64,000 nt of DNA. It comes from Streptomyces phaeolivaceus (GTDB lineage: Bacteria > Actinomycetota > Actinomycetes > Streptomycetales > Streptomycetaceae). Each line of letters begins with the position of its first letter. Position 1 is the first letter of the stretch. The stretch is from contig NZ_CP045096.1 of NCBI RefSeq assembly GCF_009184865.1, positions 5,890,001 through 5,954,000 on the forward strand, written 5' to 3'. The position numbers and the translations under genes are program-made. The notes beneath the pieces are model-generated. The model was given only the letters and a program-made list of their open reading frames with translations, was not told the DNA's origin and ran no database searches. This document shows positions 16,977-26,500 of this stretch, in pieces.

Positions 16977-18032
16977 ATGAGCGAAGCCGACGAGGACGAA
17001 GCATTGACGGCAGACGTGCTGGGGGAGCGGTACGGAATCGTCGTACAGGTGGTCGAGCCCGTGCACATGGGCACCGACACGATCAATCGACGAGTCCTGA
17101 CCGAGGACGGAGCCCGGCTCTTCGTCAAGGAGTACCACTCGGATGCGGACGTGGAAGCGGCCCGCACCGCGTGGGACATGTCCGAGTACTGCCGGGCAGC
17201 CCGGCTCCCCGTTCCAAGGATCTGGCCCGACCTGAACGGCAACCTCATCACGATCGCGGAGGGCAGTGCCTGGGCGGTGGTCGACGAGGCGCCCGGACGC
17301 GTGACCACGTCGGCGATGACGGTGGAACTCGCCGAGCACATCGGCACGGTGATGGGACGCATGCACCGAGTGCTCGCCGCCTACCCGATGCCGAGAAGGG
17401 TGCAGCAGTCCCGCTGGCGTACCGGCACGGTGGACGATGCTCTCGCCCAGGCCGACCGGGTCCTGACCAAGGCCCTGTGGCAGGGGCACGAGAATCCCGA
17501 GCGTCTCCGTGCCGACCTCGACCAGCGTCGGGAGGACCTGCACGAGCATGTCCACCGGCTGCGCGACCACCTGCCCAGCGAGCTGGTGGAACAGGCACTA
17601 CATGCGGATTTCACCCGCACCAACCTGGTCGTCCTCGCCGACGCCGTCACGGGTGTTATCGACTTCCGGGGCGCGAGCGGCATGCCGGCCTGGGAGCTGG
17701 GCCGGGCCGCATTCGACCCGCGCACCGTAGCCACGAGCCCGCAATGGGACGCCTGCGCGTTGGCGATGGTGAGCGCCTACCACGCCGAAAACCCAAGTCT
17801 TCCGTCTGCGGATGTGCGCGCCTGCGCGCGGGCCGCGCTGCTGTACACGCTCTTCAGCTTCTACGGCGCCACGACCAGCGAGTACGACCTGCACCCCGAA
17901 GCAGAGACGGACCTGAAGCGGTACTGGAGCGAGAAGCAGACGACCATCCGCCGCCTGCTGAACAGTCTCCCGGATATTGAGGACGCCTTCGCCGACCTCC
18001 TTCCAGACGCAGGACCCGCACGCGGCTTCTGA
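16977..18032 (+). CDS. phosphotransferase (APH / choline-kinase-like family)
   Basis: A 351-residue protein with the phosphotransferase catalytic loop HADFTRTN (His209, Asp211, Asn216) and the metal-binding VIDF (Asp229). VKEY near the N-terminus supplies a likely ATP-binding lysine. This family phosphorylates hydroxyls on small molecules, sugars or amines, and some members act in peptide or specialised-metabolite pathways. ATG 16977 (MSEADEDEAL) is used; a GTG nine bases upstream is possible and the ribosome binding site is weak. It is followed after 79 bp by the 35-residue peptide gene. Confidence 0.75.
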   Translation: MSEADEDEALTADVLGERYGIVVQVVEPVHMGTDTINRRVLTEDGARLFVKEYHSDADVEAARTAWDMSEYCRAARLPVPRIWPDLNGNLITIAEGSAWAVVDEAPGRVTTSAMTVELAEHIGTVMGRMHRVLAAYPMPRRVQQSRWRTGTVDDALAQADRVLTKALWQGHENPERLRADLDQRREDLHEHVHRLRDHLPSELVEQALHADFTRTNLVVLADAVTGVIDFRGASGMPAWELGRAAFDPRTVATSPQWDACALAMVSAYHAENPSLPSADVRACARAALLYTLFSFYGATTSEYDLHPEAETDLKRYWSEKQTTIRRLLNSLPDIEDAFADLLPDAGPARGF

Positions 18033-18111
18033 CCGACAACACCTGCACATCGTGCCGAGGAGCGGTCCGGACCGGCCGCACCTGTCAGACCGACCAAAGG
18101 GGGATCTCTCC

Positions 18112-18219
18112 ATGAACGGACCGAACTTGCCACCCAAGGGAGGAGGACCGTACTCCGTGCTGGCCGACGCCGAACACAACACGGCAAACCGGACGACAAG
18201 GGGATGGAAGCGCCGGTGA
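18112..18219 (+). CDS. small peptide gene (35 aa) coupled to the ABC exporter
   Basis: ATG 18112 follows a strong AAAGGGGGA site. The peptide begins MNGPNLPPKGGGPYSV and ends RTTRGWKRR. It is Gly/Pro-rich at first and basic at the end, and lacks Cys. Its stop overlaps the GTG start of the exporter (GTGA), the same coupling seen elsewhere in this window, which argues that it is really translated. It could be an exported modified peptide, a leaderless signal or bacteriocin, or a regulatory leader ORF. I do not recognise the family. Confidence 0.5.
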   Translation: MNGPNLPPKGGGPYSVLADAEHNTANRTTRGWKRR

Positions 18220-18735
18220 CGACCACACCGAAAACCGATTCCCTGACCAGCCCGTCCGCCGAAGCGCAGGAAGCGGGCGCGGACGAGGAACTGAAGTTCA
18301 GCATCCCTGGTGACCGCCGGATCGCGGCGGCCAACGCCATCACCAGCCGCGCCATGGCCCGCCGCCTGCCACAGCTGATCCGCCGGGCCCTCGCCTTGGG
18401 CTGGCAGGTCGACCGCACCGCGGTGATCGCGCTGATGGCGGTCCAGGTCCTGTCGGGCGTGCTGGAGGCGTTCGGGCTGATGGCCACCACGGGAGCGATC
18501 AAACCGCTGATCGCCTCCGAGCACATCAGCAGAGAAGAAATCCTCGCCGCCGCCCCGTCGTTGGCTCTCCTGACCGGGGCCATCGGCGCACGCGCACTGC
18601 TGGGCATCGCCTCCACCGCGCTGTCGGCGCGGCTTTCTCCCCGCATCTCCCGGGAGGCGGAGCTCAAGCTGCTCGACGCCGCGACCCAGGCGGAGCTGGC
18701 CGCCTACGACAACCCTGGGTACAACGACCGGTGGG
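18216..18735 (+). CDS. ABC exporter, 5' exon (interrupted by a group II intron)
   Basis: Encodes the N-terminal part of a fused membrane/ATPase ABC exporter, starting at GTG 18216 in the stop of the peptide gene. It covers the first transmembrane helices (VIALMAVQVLSGVLEAFGLM and LLTGAIGARALLGIAST) and the coupling-helix region ending YDNPGYNDRW. Within the intron the frame soon stops (18804-18806), so the unspliced product is truncated. Exon 1 ends after the first base of a codon, which is completed by AC from 21281-21282 to give Asp, so splicing restores one 658-residue protein. Confidence 0.85.
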
Positions 18736-19098
18736 GTGCGACACGAAGTCGCACGAGTATGAGTGAACTACCTGAAGGAGGGCGGCAGTTGTTGTCGACA
18801 GGATAGTTCCGGGCCAGTGCTCAGGGCCCGTCCCCACTCCGGCATGCGCCGCTGGTAACGGCGGGGTGTGAAGCCCGGAGGAGACGCCCAAGGACTCCCG
18901 TTCCATCCGGGAGTTACCGGCAAGGGGAAGACCGGACGGGTGAACGCGAGTGAACCCCTGATGATGCTTCGTGATCGTTGGGCCCCGCCGATGGGATGGT
19001 CCAGCGGGGTGCAGGACTGGCCGCTGAGAAGCGGCAGGCGCCGGCTGAACACCCATCGTCAGCCGGGAGAGCACCGCCGTCCCGGAGTTTAGGGGGCA

Positions 19099-19112
19099 CC
19101 CACCCCGGTCGT
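19099..19112 (+). other. candidate exon-binding sequence in the intron
   Basis: CCCACC-CC-GGTCGT is complementary, apart from a 2-nt bulge, to the last 12 bases of the 5' exon (18724-18735, ACGACC GGTGGG). It therefore has the content expected of EBS1 and EBS2. The two blocks are adjacent and lie in the opposite order to the usual EBS2-then-EBS1 layout, so the assignment is tentative. Confidence 0.45.
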
Positions 19113-19411
19113 ATCTCACTCGTGTGGAACGTGGAAACCCCGTTGGGGTCCGGCGCCGGAAGACGCCGGTCAGCCGACCGTAAGGAAGGCTCAACTCCCC
19201 AGCGGGAACAGGATGACCCAAGAAGCCAATGCCGGTGGCCGAAAGGCAGCGGGAAACCGGAGCACATGGCCAGCGCCTCCGTTGGTCGCCCTGGATAACC
19301 GGCCGGATACGGGCGCTCTGCCCGGACCCGAAAGGGTGCTGACGTGGGTCAGGTGGGCCTGTGGAGAACCGATGATCATCAGCACCGGAACCGAAGGACA
19401 AGTTGGACGCC

Positions 19412-21187
19412 ATGACGACTGGAACCTCCCGGGCGCATGCCGTCCTGGGCGACAGCGGCGCGGTGAACGGACCGGAGGGCGGCCCCACCGACTGGCAGTC
19501 GATCGACTGGCACAAGGCGGAGGAGGAAGTACGGCGGCTGAGGCAGAGGATCTTCACGGCATCACAGGCAGGGGACCTCAAGAAGGTCCGCAATCTCCAG
19601 AAACTGATGCTCCGTTCCCGCTCCAACACGCTGCTGAGCGTGCGGCGGGTGACGGAGATCAACGCTGGCCGCAAGACGGCCGGGGTCGACGGGAGGGTCG
19701 TCCTGCTGCCCCAGGGCAAGGCCGAGCTGGCCGACTGGATGCAGCATCGGGCGACACTCTGGAAGCCCCGGCCCGTCAAGCGGGTGTTCGTGCCGAAGGC
19801 AGGCGGCCGTCAGCGCGGACTCGGGATCCCCGTGATCATTGACCGGTGTCTTCAAGCCGTGGCGGTGAACGCGCTGGAGCCCGAGTGGGAGGCACGGTTC
19901 GAGCCGAGGTCCTATGGATTTCGGCCCGGCCGTGGCTGCCATGACGCGATCGGAGTGATCTTCCTCGTCGTCAAGGGCAAGAACCCGAGACGGCAGTGGA
20001 TCCTTGACGCGGATCTGGCGGCGGCATTCGACCGCATCGACCATGACCGCCTCCTGGCCGCTCTCGGCCACTTCCCCGCCCGGGGACTGGTCAAGCAGTG
20101 GATGAAGGCGGGTGTGCTCGATCGCGGGCGGCTGTCCCCGACCGAGGAAGGGGTCCCGCAAGGCGGGATCATTTCTCCTGTGCTGATGAACGTGGCCCTG
20201 CACGGAATGGAAGCGGCCGCCGGAGTCCGCTACCAGCTCACCGGTGTTGGTGCCGGGGAGCTGAAAGAGGGCTCGCCGAGTCTGGTCAGGTACGCCGATG
20301 ATCTTGTGACGCTCTGCCACAGCCGTGGCGAGGCCGAGCAGGTCAAGGAACGGCTTGCCGGGTGGCTGGCGCCCAGGGGCCTTGCCTTCAACGAGGACAA
20401 GACACGCATCGTGCACCTCGACGAGGGCTGTGACTTCCTGGGATTCACCATCCGCCGTTACCACGGCGTGCTGCTGATCAAGCCGAGCAAGGCGGCCGTG
20501 CGACGGATCCGGGCACGGCTCACCGCCGAAGTGCGGGCTCTTCGGGGCCAGAACGCGACGGCGGTGATCGCCAAGCTCAACCCCATCATCCGGGGCTGGG
20601 CTGCCTACTACCGGGGCGTGGTGTCCAGCGAGATCTTCACCGCGCTGGACAACCACGTGTGGAAACTGGTCTACAAGTGGGCCAGGCACACCCACCCGAA
20701 CAAGTCGAGGGGCTGGGTCGCCGCTCAGTACTTCGGCCGGTTCAACCGCTCCAGGCAGGACCGGTGGGTCTTCGGCGACCGGGCCTCCGGCCGCTATCTC
20801 ACCAAGTTCTCCTGGACGAAGATCGTCAGACATCAGCTGGTCGCCAAGGGCGCGTCTGTGGACGATCCCGCGCTGGCCGACTACTGGGCCTCCCGGCGCC
20901 ACAGGAACAAACCGCCGCTGAGTCCGTACGGACTACGCCTGCTCCAGGCGCAGCACGGACGGTGTTCCCTCTGCGGGGACCTCCTTCTGCACGCCGACCG
21001 GCAGCCGCAAAGCCCCCAGGAATGGGAGCAGTGGCTGCGGGTGACCCGGATGGCGGTGCGGAGCAATGCACTCACCGTCACCCCGGACGGAGACCAGTCC
21101 GACGATCACGTCGCATTCCAAATGATCCACACCCATTGTCACCGTCGACGCGGCGGCAGGGGCCCGGCGACTCCGGGGGCCTCGTGA
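19412..21187 (+). CDS. ltrA: group II intron reverse transcriptase/maturase with HNH domain
   Basis: A 591-residue intron-encoded protein. The RT fingers and palm show KRVFVPKAGGRQRGLGIP, YGFRPGRGCHDAI, LDADLAAAFDRID, EGVPQGGIISP and the catalytic RYADD (about residues 293-297). The maturase/thumb region (NPIIRGWAAYYRG) follows. The C-terminus contains a Cys/His HNH-endonuclease-like module (CSLCGDLL and HTHCHRRRGG). All catalytic blocks are intact, so the intron may still be mobile. ATG 19412 is chosen; a TTG at 19403 is an alternative. Confidence 0.9.
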   Translation: MTTGTSRAHAVLGDSGAVNGPEGGPTDWQSIDWHKAEEEVRRLRQRIFTASQAGDLKKVRNLQKLMLRSRSNTLLSVRRVTEINAGRKTAGVDGRVVLLPQGKAELADWMQHRATLWKPRPVKRVFVPKAGGRQRGLGIPVIIDRCLQAVAVNALEPEWEARFEPRSYGFRPGRGCHDAIGVIFLVVKGKNPRRQWILDADLAAAFDRIDHDRLLAALGHFPARGLVKQWMKAGVLDRGRLSPTEEGVPQGGIISPVLMNVALHGMEAAAGVRYQLTGVGAGELKEGSPSLVRYADDLVTLCHSRGEAEQVKERLAGWLAPRGLAFNEDKTRIVHLDEGCDFLGFTIRRYHGVLLIKPSKAAVRRIRARLTAEVRALRGQNATAVIAKLNPIIRGWAAYYRGVVSSEIFTALDNHVWKLVYKWARHTHPNKSRGWVAAQYFGRFNRSRQDRWVFGDRASGRYLTKFSWTKIVRHQLVAKGASVDDPALADYWASRRHRNKPPLSPYGLRLLQAQHGRCSLCGDLLLHADRQPQSPQEWEQWLRVTRMAVRSNALTVTPDGDQSDDHVAFQMIHTHCHRRRGGRGPATPGAS

Positions 21188-21204
21188 GCCTTCAGGGCCT
21201 GCTT

Positions 21205-21280
21205 GAGCCGGATGCGGTGACAAGCCGCACGTCCGGTTCTGAGGGGGGTGCGGCGCAGCAATGCGCCGCACCTACCCGAC
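21205..21280 (+). ncRNA. group II intron domains V and VI
   Basis: Domain V is the roughly 35-nt hairpin at 21205-21239 (GAGCCGGATGCGG...CCGCACGTCCGGTTC), with the conserved AGC-type base and two-nucleotide bulge. Domain VI is an 11-bp stem (21247-21257 with 21262-21272). The presumed branch-point A at 21274 lies 7 nt from the 3' splice site, the standard distance. Confidence 0.85.
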
Positions 21281-22737
21281 ACGCGGCTGACCGAGGAGCG
21301 GAGGTCTCCCGGGATCTGCTGACCGAGGCCCAGTACATCCTGGCCTCCTCGGCCTCGCTGATCGCCTCGGCATTCGTCCTGACCACGGTGCACCCGGTAC
21401 TCCTGCCGCTCCTCATCCTCGCGGCGCTGCCGAAGGGCCTGGCCGGCGTGCGCGCGGCCCGCCTCAACTACATCGCCTCGCTCGCGACGTCTAAGGACCG
21501 CCGGCTGCTGGGGATGCTCCGCTGGTACATGATCGACAAACAGATCGCAGACCAGGTCCGCTCCGGCACCATGGCCACGTTCCTGCTCGGCAAATACCGC
21601 GCGGCCGGCACCCGCATCGACAAGACCACCGACCAGGCCACCTGGCGTGCCGCCCGGATCTCCCTGGTCGGGGGAGCTGCGGGAGGTCTCGCCCATGCCG
21701 CGGTGTGGGTCGCCCTGGCACTGCTGGTTTCCGCCGGGCAGATCTCCGTTGCCGCCCTTGGCACCGCCTTCCTGGCCCTGGGCCGCGTCAGCGCCGGACT
21801 GGACGGCATCGTCGGCAACGGCGCCCGGCTCTTCCGCACTGGCATGTACCTCGATGACTGGGCCGACTTCATCGACGAGGCCGGCGGCCACCGCATCGCC
21901 CGAGGCTCCGAGAAACCAGCCGGGCCCACCGTCGTACGGGCCGAGAACATCACCTTCTCGTACCCCAGCGCCGACCGTCCCGCCCTCAGCGACGTCTGTC
22001 TGGAAGTACGCCGGGGCGAAGTCGTCGCCCTGGTCGGCGAGAACGGCTCCGGCAAGACCACCCTGTCCAAGCTCCTCTCCGCGCTCTATCTGCCCGACCA
22101 CGGAGCGATCACCTGGGACGGCTCCGACACACGGCACATGGACGCGCACGCCGTCTGGGCCCAAACCGCCGTCGTACCCCAGTCCTACGCGAACTGGCCC
22201 CTGTCAGCACGGGAGAACATCAACCTCGGCCAACCCACCGAACACGGAGACGCCGCCGTAGCCGCCGCAGCACAGGCAGCCGGAGCCGACGAGGTTATCG
22301 ACCAACTGCGCAACGGCCTGAACACCCTGCTCGCCAAAGAATGGTGGGGAGGCCAGGAACTGTCCGGCGGACAGTGGCAGCGCGTCGCCATCGCCCGCGC
22401 CTTCCACCGCCCCGCAGGCCTCCTCGTCCTGGACGAGCCGACCGCCGCCCTCGACCCGCGCGCCGAACACCGCATTTTCACCGGCCTGCGTCAACTCGCC
22501 GCCGACCGCGCCGTCGTCCTGGTCACCCACCGGCTCACCAACGTCGCGATCGCCGACCGCATCGTCGTCCTGAACAAGGGGCGCGTCATCCAGGACGGCA
22601 CGTTCACCGAACTCCTCGCCGACAGCACCGGCTTGTTCCGCGAACTGTGGGACCTGCAGAACACCCGCACTGGCCCCATCCCCGCCCCCGCCACCTCCAG
22701 CGAGGCCGTCCCAGCAGACCAGCCCGCGTTGTTCTGA
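21281..22737 (+). CDS. ABC exporter, 3' exon (membrane domain end and ATPase)
   Basis: Continues the exporter: DAADRGAEVSRDLLTEAQY leads into the remaining transmembrane helices and then the nucleotide-binding domain. Walker A is GENGSGKTT, the signature is LSGGQWQR, Walker B is LLVLDEPTA and the switch is VLVTHR. The joined protein has 658 residues, normal for a homodimeric lipid or peptide exporter. It has no C39 peptidase domain, so it would not cleave a double-glycine leader. The likely cargo is the product of the small peptide gene or of the phosphotransferase. Confidence 0.85.
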
Positions 22738-22768
22738 AAACCCGCACCACCAGCACGAAAGCCCGAAG

Positions 22769-23092
22769 ATGAGCGAAGACGAGGCCGTACGGGAAAGGCT
22801 CCCCGGCCTACCCCATGCCCTGCCTGCAATCGCCGTGCGCTCTGCCGAAACGCAAGGGCTGTGGACATTGCCCGGCCGCCGCGTTCAGCCGGATGAACGT
22901 GCGATCGAAGCAGCACAGACAACGCTCCGCCAGACCACGGGACTCTGCGTCGACGAGACAGCCTGGGACCGCGACACGCACACCGTGATCAGCGTCTTCA
23001 CCGTTCCCCTTACGGACGGCTTCAGCCACCCCTCCAACAGGGCAACACCCAGGCTCCATCTTGCTCGCCGTCGTGGGCGGCCCCGCCCGTGA
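22769..23092 (+). CDS. degenerate Nudix-like protein
   Basis: A 107-residue reading frame starting MSEDEAVRER, 31 bp after the exporter. It contains LWTLPGRRVQPDE, which resembles the start of a Nudix box, but the catalytic REUxEExG is replaced by TLRQTTGL, so hydrolysis is unlikely. It also ends early in a frame-shifted-looking Arg-rich tail (HLARRRGRPRP). It is either a pseudoenzyme or the 5' part of a broken gene continued in the next region. Confidence 0.4.
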   Translation: MSEDEAVRERLPGLPHALPAIAVRSAETQGLWTLPGRRVQPDERAIEAAQTTLRQTTGLCVDETAWDRDTHTVISVFTVPLTDGFSHPSNRATPRLHLARRRGRPRP

Positions 23093-23418
23093 TCATCACA
23101 ACGGCAGAGGGGCTCGTCTAAGGAAAGCTGCGAGCGGTCGAGTTCGGACACCAGGCCGGGTGGGGCTGGGACCGCCTCTCCCCGACCGCCGAGTTCTGCG
23201 ACCACATCGCCACCGGCGCGGGAGTGACCGTACGCGGCCACCGCACAGCCCTGCTTTCACAGGCTGGGCAACTCACCTTCCGGCCCCTCCCCGACCTCAA
23301 GCTCCCCACCGTGCAAGCACTCATCCGCGTAGTGACTCCGCACCGAAGTAGCTCTGTCTTCCAGACAATGAGCCACGACTCTCAGCCATACACCTTCCTG
23401 GATCGGTCATGTTCATGA
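23093..23418 (+). pseudogene. remnant downstream of the Nudix-like gene
   Basis: A protein-like stretch (VIITTAEGLV, stop, GKLRAVEFGHQAGWGWDRL, then ATGAGVTVRGHRTALLSQ) is open to 23418 in one frame, except for a TAA at about 23118-23120. No good start codon or ribosome binding site is seen. It is probably the decayed 3' part of the preceding gene. Confidence 0.4.
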
Positions 23419-23508
23419 CCTAGAACATTACTCTCCCCTTCTGTCACTTTGCGAACACAGCGAGTAGCCCTGGCGTCGAGGCGCGCAGGGAGGGGGAGGG
23501 CTGTGAAA

Positions 23509-26500
23509 ATGGCGAGTTCCTTTTACGCGCGAGCAGTTGTGAGTGCCACAGCCGTTTGGGCCATGCTTATGTCTAGCGCGACGGTCGCTTTGCCAGCGGA
23601 GCAACCTCAATCAGCGTCGTCGCGTGCGGCCGAGGCGCACCCGCCGAAGACGGCGAAGGCTCAGAGACCAATGACGCTGAAGCAGCGTCAAAGACAGGTG
23701 CAGAACGGCCGGTTCAAGGCACCGATTGTAAAAGAAAAACCCAAGCAGAAGACTGAAGCAGAGGCCATAGCCGAAGCAGAGAGATCCGCTGCTCGGGCTC
23801 AGTCCCTCGCGGCGTCTGAGGGCGCGGCAAGAGGGATTAGCGCAGCAGAAGGCGAAGTTGAGAACCCCGCCGGGGGCCCGACCTACATCGCCGTGGTTGG
23901 CCCGGAGGGCTCTTACCGGTCACTGGTGGGTGCGAGTCCCGGTGGCACCGACCCACTCGTAGGGCAGGTCTTCGAGGGCGAGACCCTCCTCGCGAGCGCG
24001 GAGATCATCCACTCCGACTACGCCCACGACGGGGACAACAAGCTCATTGACGTCCTCCACCAGGTCAAGGTGACCTGGGAAGTCTCATGCGGCCCCAATA
24101 CCGTCGAGTACGACTTGGGTCAGGTCGTAACGGCCCATTCCCATGCCTACTCGCTGGTTCACTCTCTCAGTGGCCCGGTCGTGACTCTTGAGACGCCAGT
24201 CGATCCCGAGCAGTGCGCCGACGTTGTCCCCAACCAAGGGAACTTCTCTGTCATGGCGCTCGCCACCGTTGTGGACGTCGCGACAGGCCGCACTGGCGCC
24301 GTTGTCACCGGCATGTCGGTAACACCGGGGATACCTGATGAACAGACCTACGGATGCGCGACAGAATGCGCGTCTCTGAGTACTGCCTTCCCACAGCCTC
24401 AAGCCCAGCGCGGCGCATCGGTGAACACGGCCACCGGCGCGTTCTCAGGCGTCTTCACGGACGCCCAGCAACCATCCGTCGGAGGCGGCCTCGACCTCAC
24501 CCGCCGCTACTCCTCCGACAACACAGGCAATGGTTCCCTGGGCAAGGGATGGACCCTCCCCTGGGACGCCAAGCTGGTCAAGGATGCAGGCGGGAACGTC
24601 ACCTACACCTCGGAGAGCGGGGCCAAGCACCCGTACACCAAGAAGTCCGACGGCACATACGCGTCTCCCGTGACCAGCAGATCGGCCTTGAAATCTTTGG
24701 CCGATGGCACCTACACCCTGGCCACCCCCGACAAGCGAAAGCTGACCTTTGACGCCGACGGGCGCCTCACGTCCGACAAGAACCGCTCCGGTCAGGGCGT
24801 GACCTACCGCTATACGGGCGGTCACCTCGACACCGTGACCGACGCTGCGGGCCGGGTGTCGACGGCCACCTATTCCGGCGGCGCGCTGACAAGCATGCAA
24901 CTGGCCGACGGGCTGAGCGTTGACTACGGCTACACCGGAGGCCAGCTGACGAGCGTCACCGGAACCGACGGTAAGCAGGTCACGTACGGCTACGACGGCG
25001 GCGGTCGGCTCGAGTCGATCCAGGACGCAGCCAAGCACTACCCCGTTCGCAACACCTATGACGCACAAGGGCGCGTGATCACTCAGAAAGACGCCCTCGG
25101 GAAGGAAACGACCTACACCTACCGGAACGGGGAGACCGACACCACCGCCCCGGACGGCGGGGTGTGGACCGACGTCTACGCCCACAACTACCTTCTCGTC
25201 CAGTACGACCCCTTCGGTAACCGGACGTTCTACAACTACGACAACACGGCGAACGTCACCAGAGTCACCGATGCGCTGGGCAACGCCACCCGCTACAGCT
25301 ATGGAGCCAACGGATTTGCCACATCCGAGACTTCGGCTGTCGGCGCAGTCTGGCGCTTTGCCTACACCAACGGAAACCTGACCAAAGTCACGGACGCCGA
25401 AGCGAACCCGACCACGTACACCTACCGGTCGGACGGCCTTCTCGACACTGCCAAGGACGCCGCCGGAAATATCACGACCTTCACCTATACCGCCACCGGA
25501 CAGCTCGCCTCACAGACCGACCCGCTGAAGAACACCACCAGCTACGGCTACGACGCCGCCGGCAACGTCACATCTGTCAGGGCACCCAGCGGAGCCACCA
25601 CCACCTATGCCTACGACGCGTCAGGCCAGGTGACCAGCACCACCGACCCGCGCGGCAACGCCGCCGACGCCGACCCGCAGAAGTTCACCACCACCTACAC
25701 CTACGACGCGGCCGGACGCCTCGACACAACGACCGACGCCAGGGGCAACACGACCGACCGAGACTACGACGCGGCCGGGAATCTGACCCAGCTAAAGGAC
25801 GCCGAGGGCGGTACGACCACCTACACCTACGACGCGGCCAACCGCCTCAAGGACACCATGCGCGGCACCATCCGTGTTGCCGCGCTGGACTACGACTCCA
25901 CGGGCAGGGTCATCTCCAGCACGGATGCCACCGGCGCGCGGACGACCTACACGTACGACAAGGCCGGCCGGGTGGAGACCATGACCACGCCGCGCGGCAA
26001 CGTCACCGGAGCCGATCCAGCCGACTACACCTGGAGGTACGGCTACGACAGGGCTGGCAACCAGCTGACCGTCACCGACCCCCTCGGCAACACCACCGCC
26101 ACCGCCTACACGGCCGACTACCGCCCTGCCACCGTCACCGATCCGCTGGGCAACACCCAGAAGTACACGTACGACGACATGGGCAACATCCTGCGCAGCA
26201 CGGACGCCCTGAGCCGGACGACCATCAACACCTACAACGACTACAACCAGCTCGCCACGGTCAGGGACCGCGCCGGCAACACCACCGCCTACACCTACGA
26301 CGAGGCTGGCCGCCTCAAGACCGAGACCTCGCCACTGGGCAACAAGACCACCTACGCCTACAACGCCGACGGTCGGCTCACCGACACCGTGGAGCCCCGC
26401 GGCAACATCGCCGGGGCCGATCCAGCCCAGTACACCTGGCACACTTCCTACGACGCGGCGGGCAACATCACCGGCACCACCGATCCGCTCGGCAACGCGA

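Larger units (their letters stand above)
18736..21280 (+). mobile_element. group II intron with reverse transcriptase ORF
   Basis: A 2545-nt insertion starting GTGCGAC (the 5' consensus GUGYG) with an immediate hairpin (18736-18742 with 18748-18754). It ends with a canonical domain V and a domain VI followed by TACCCGAC. A 667-nt ORF-less 5' region corresponds to RNA domains I-IV and precedes the RT gene. The boundaries are set independently by the RNA consensus and by exact restoration of the ABC exporter frame. The intron is in the sense orientation of its host gene, as required for splicing. Confidence 0.9.

Noticed and set aside
20659..21280. Exporter exon 2 as a separate gene with a long N-terminal extension reaching into the intron
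   Set aside because: The extension is the shadow of the RT gene in another frame; the protein-like sequence begins exactly at the 3' splice site 21281.
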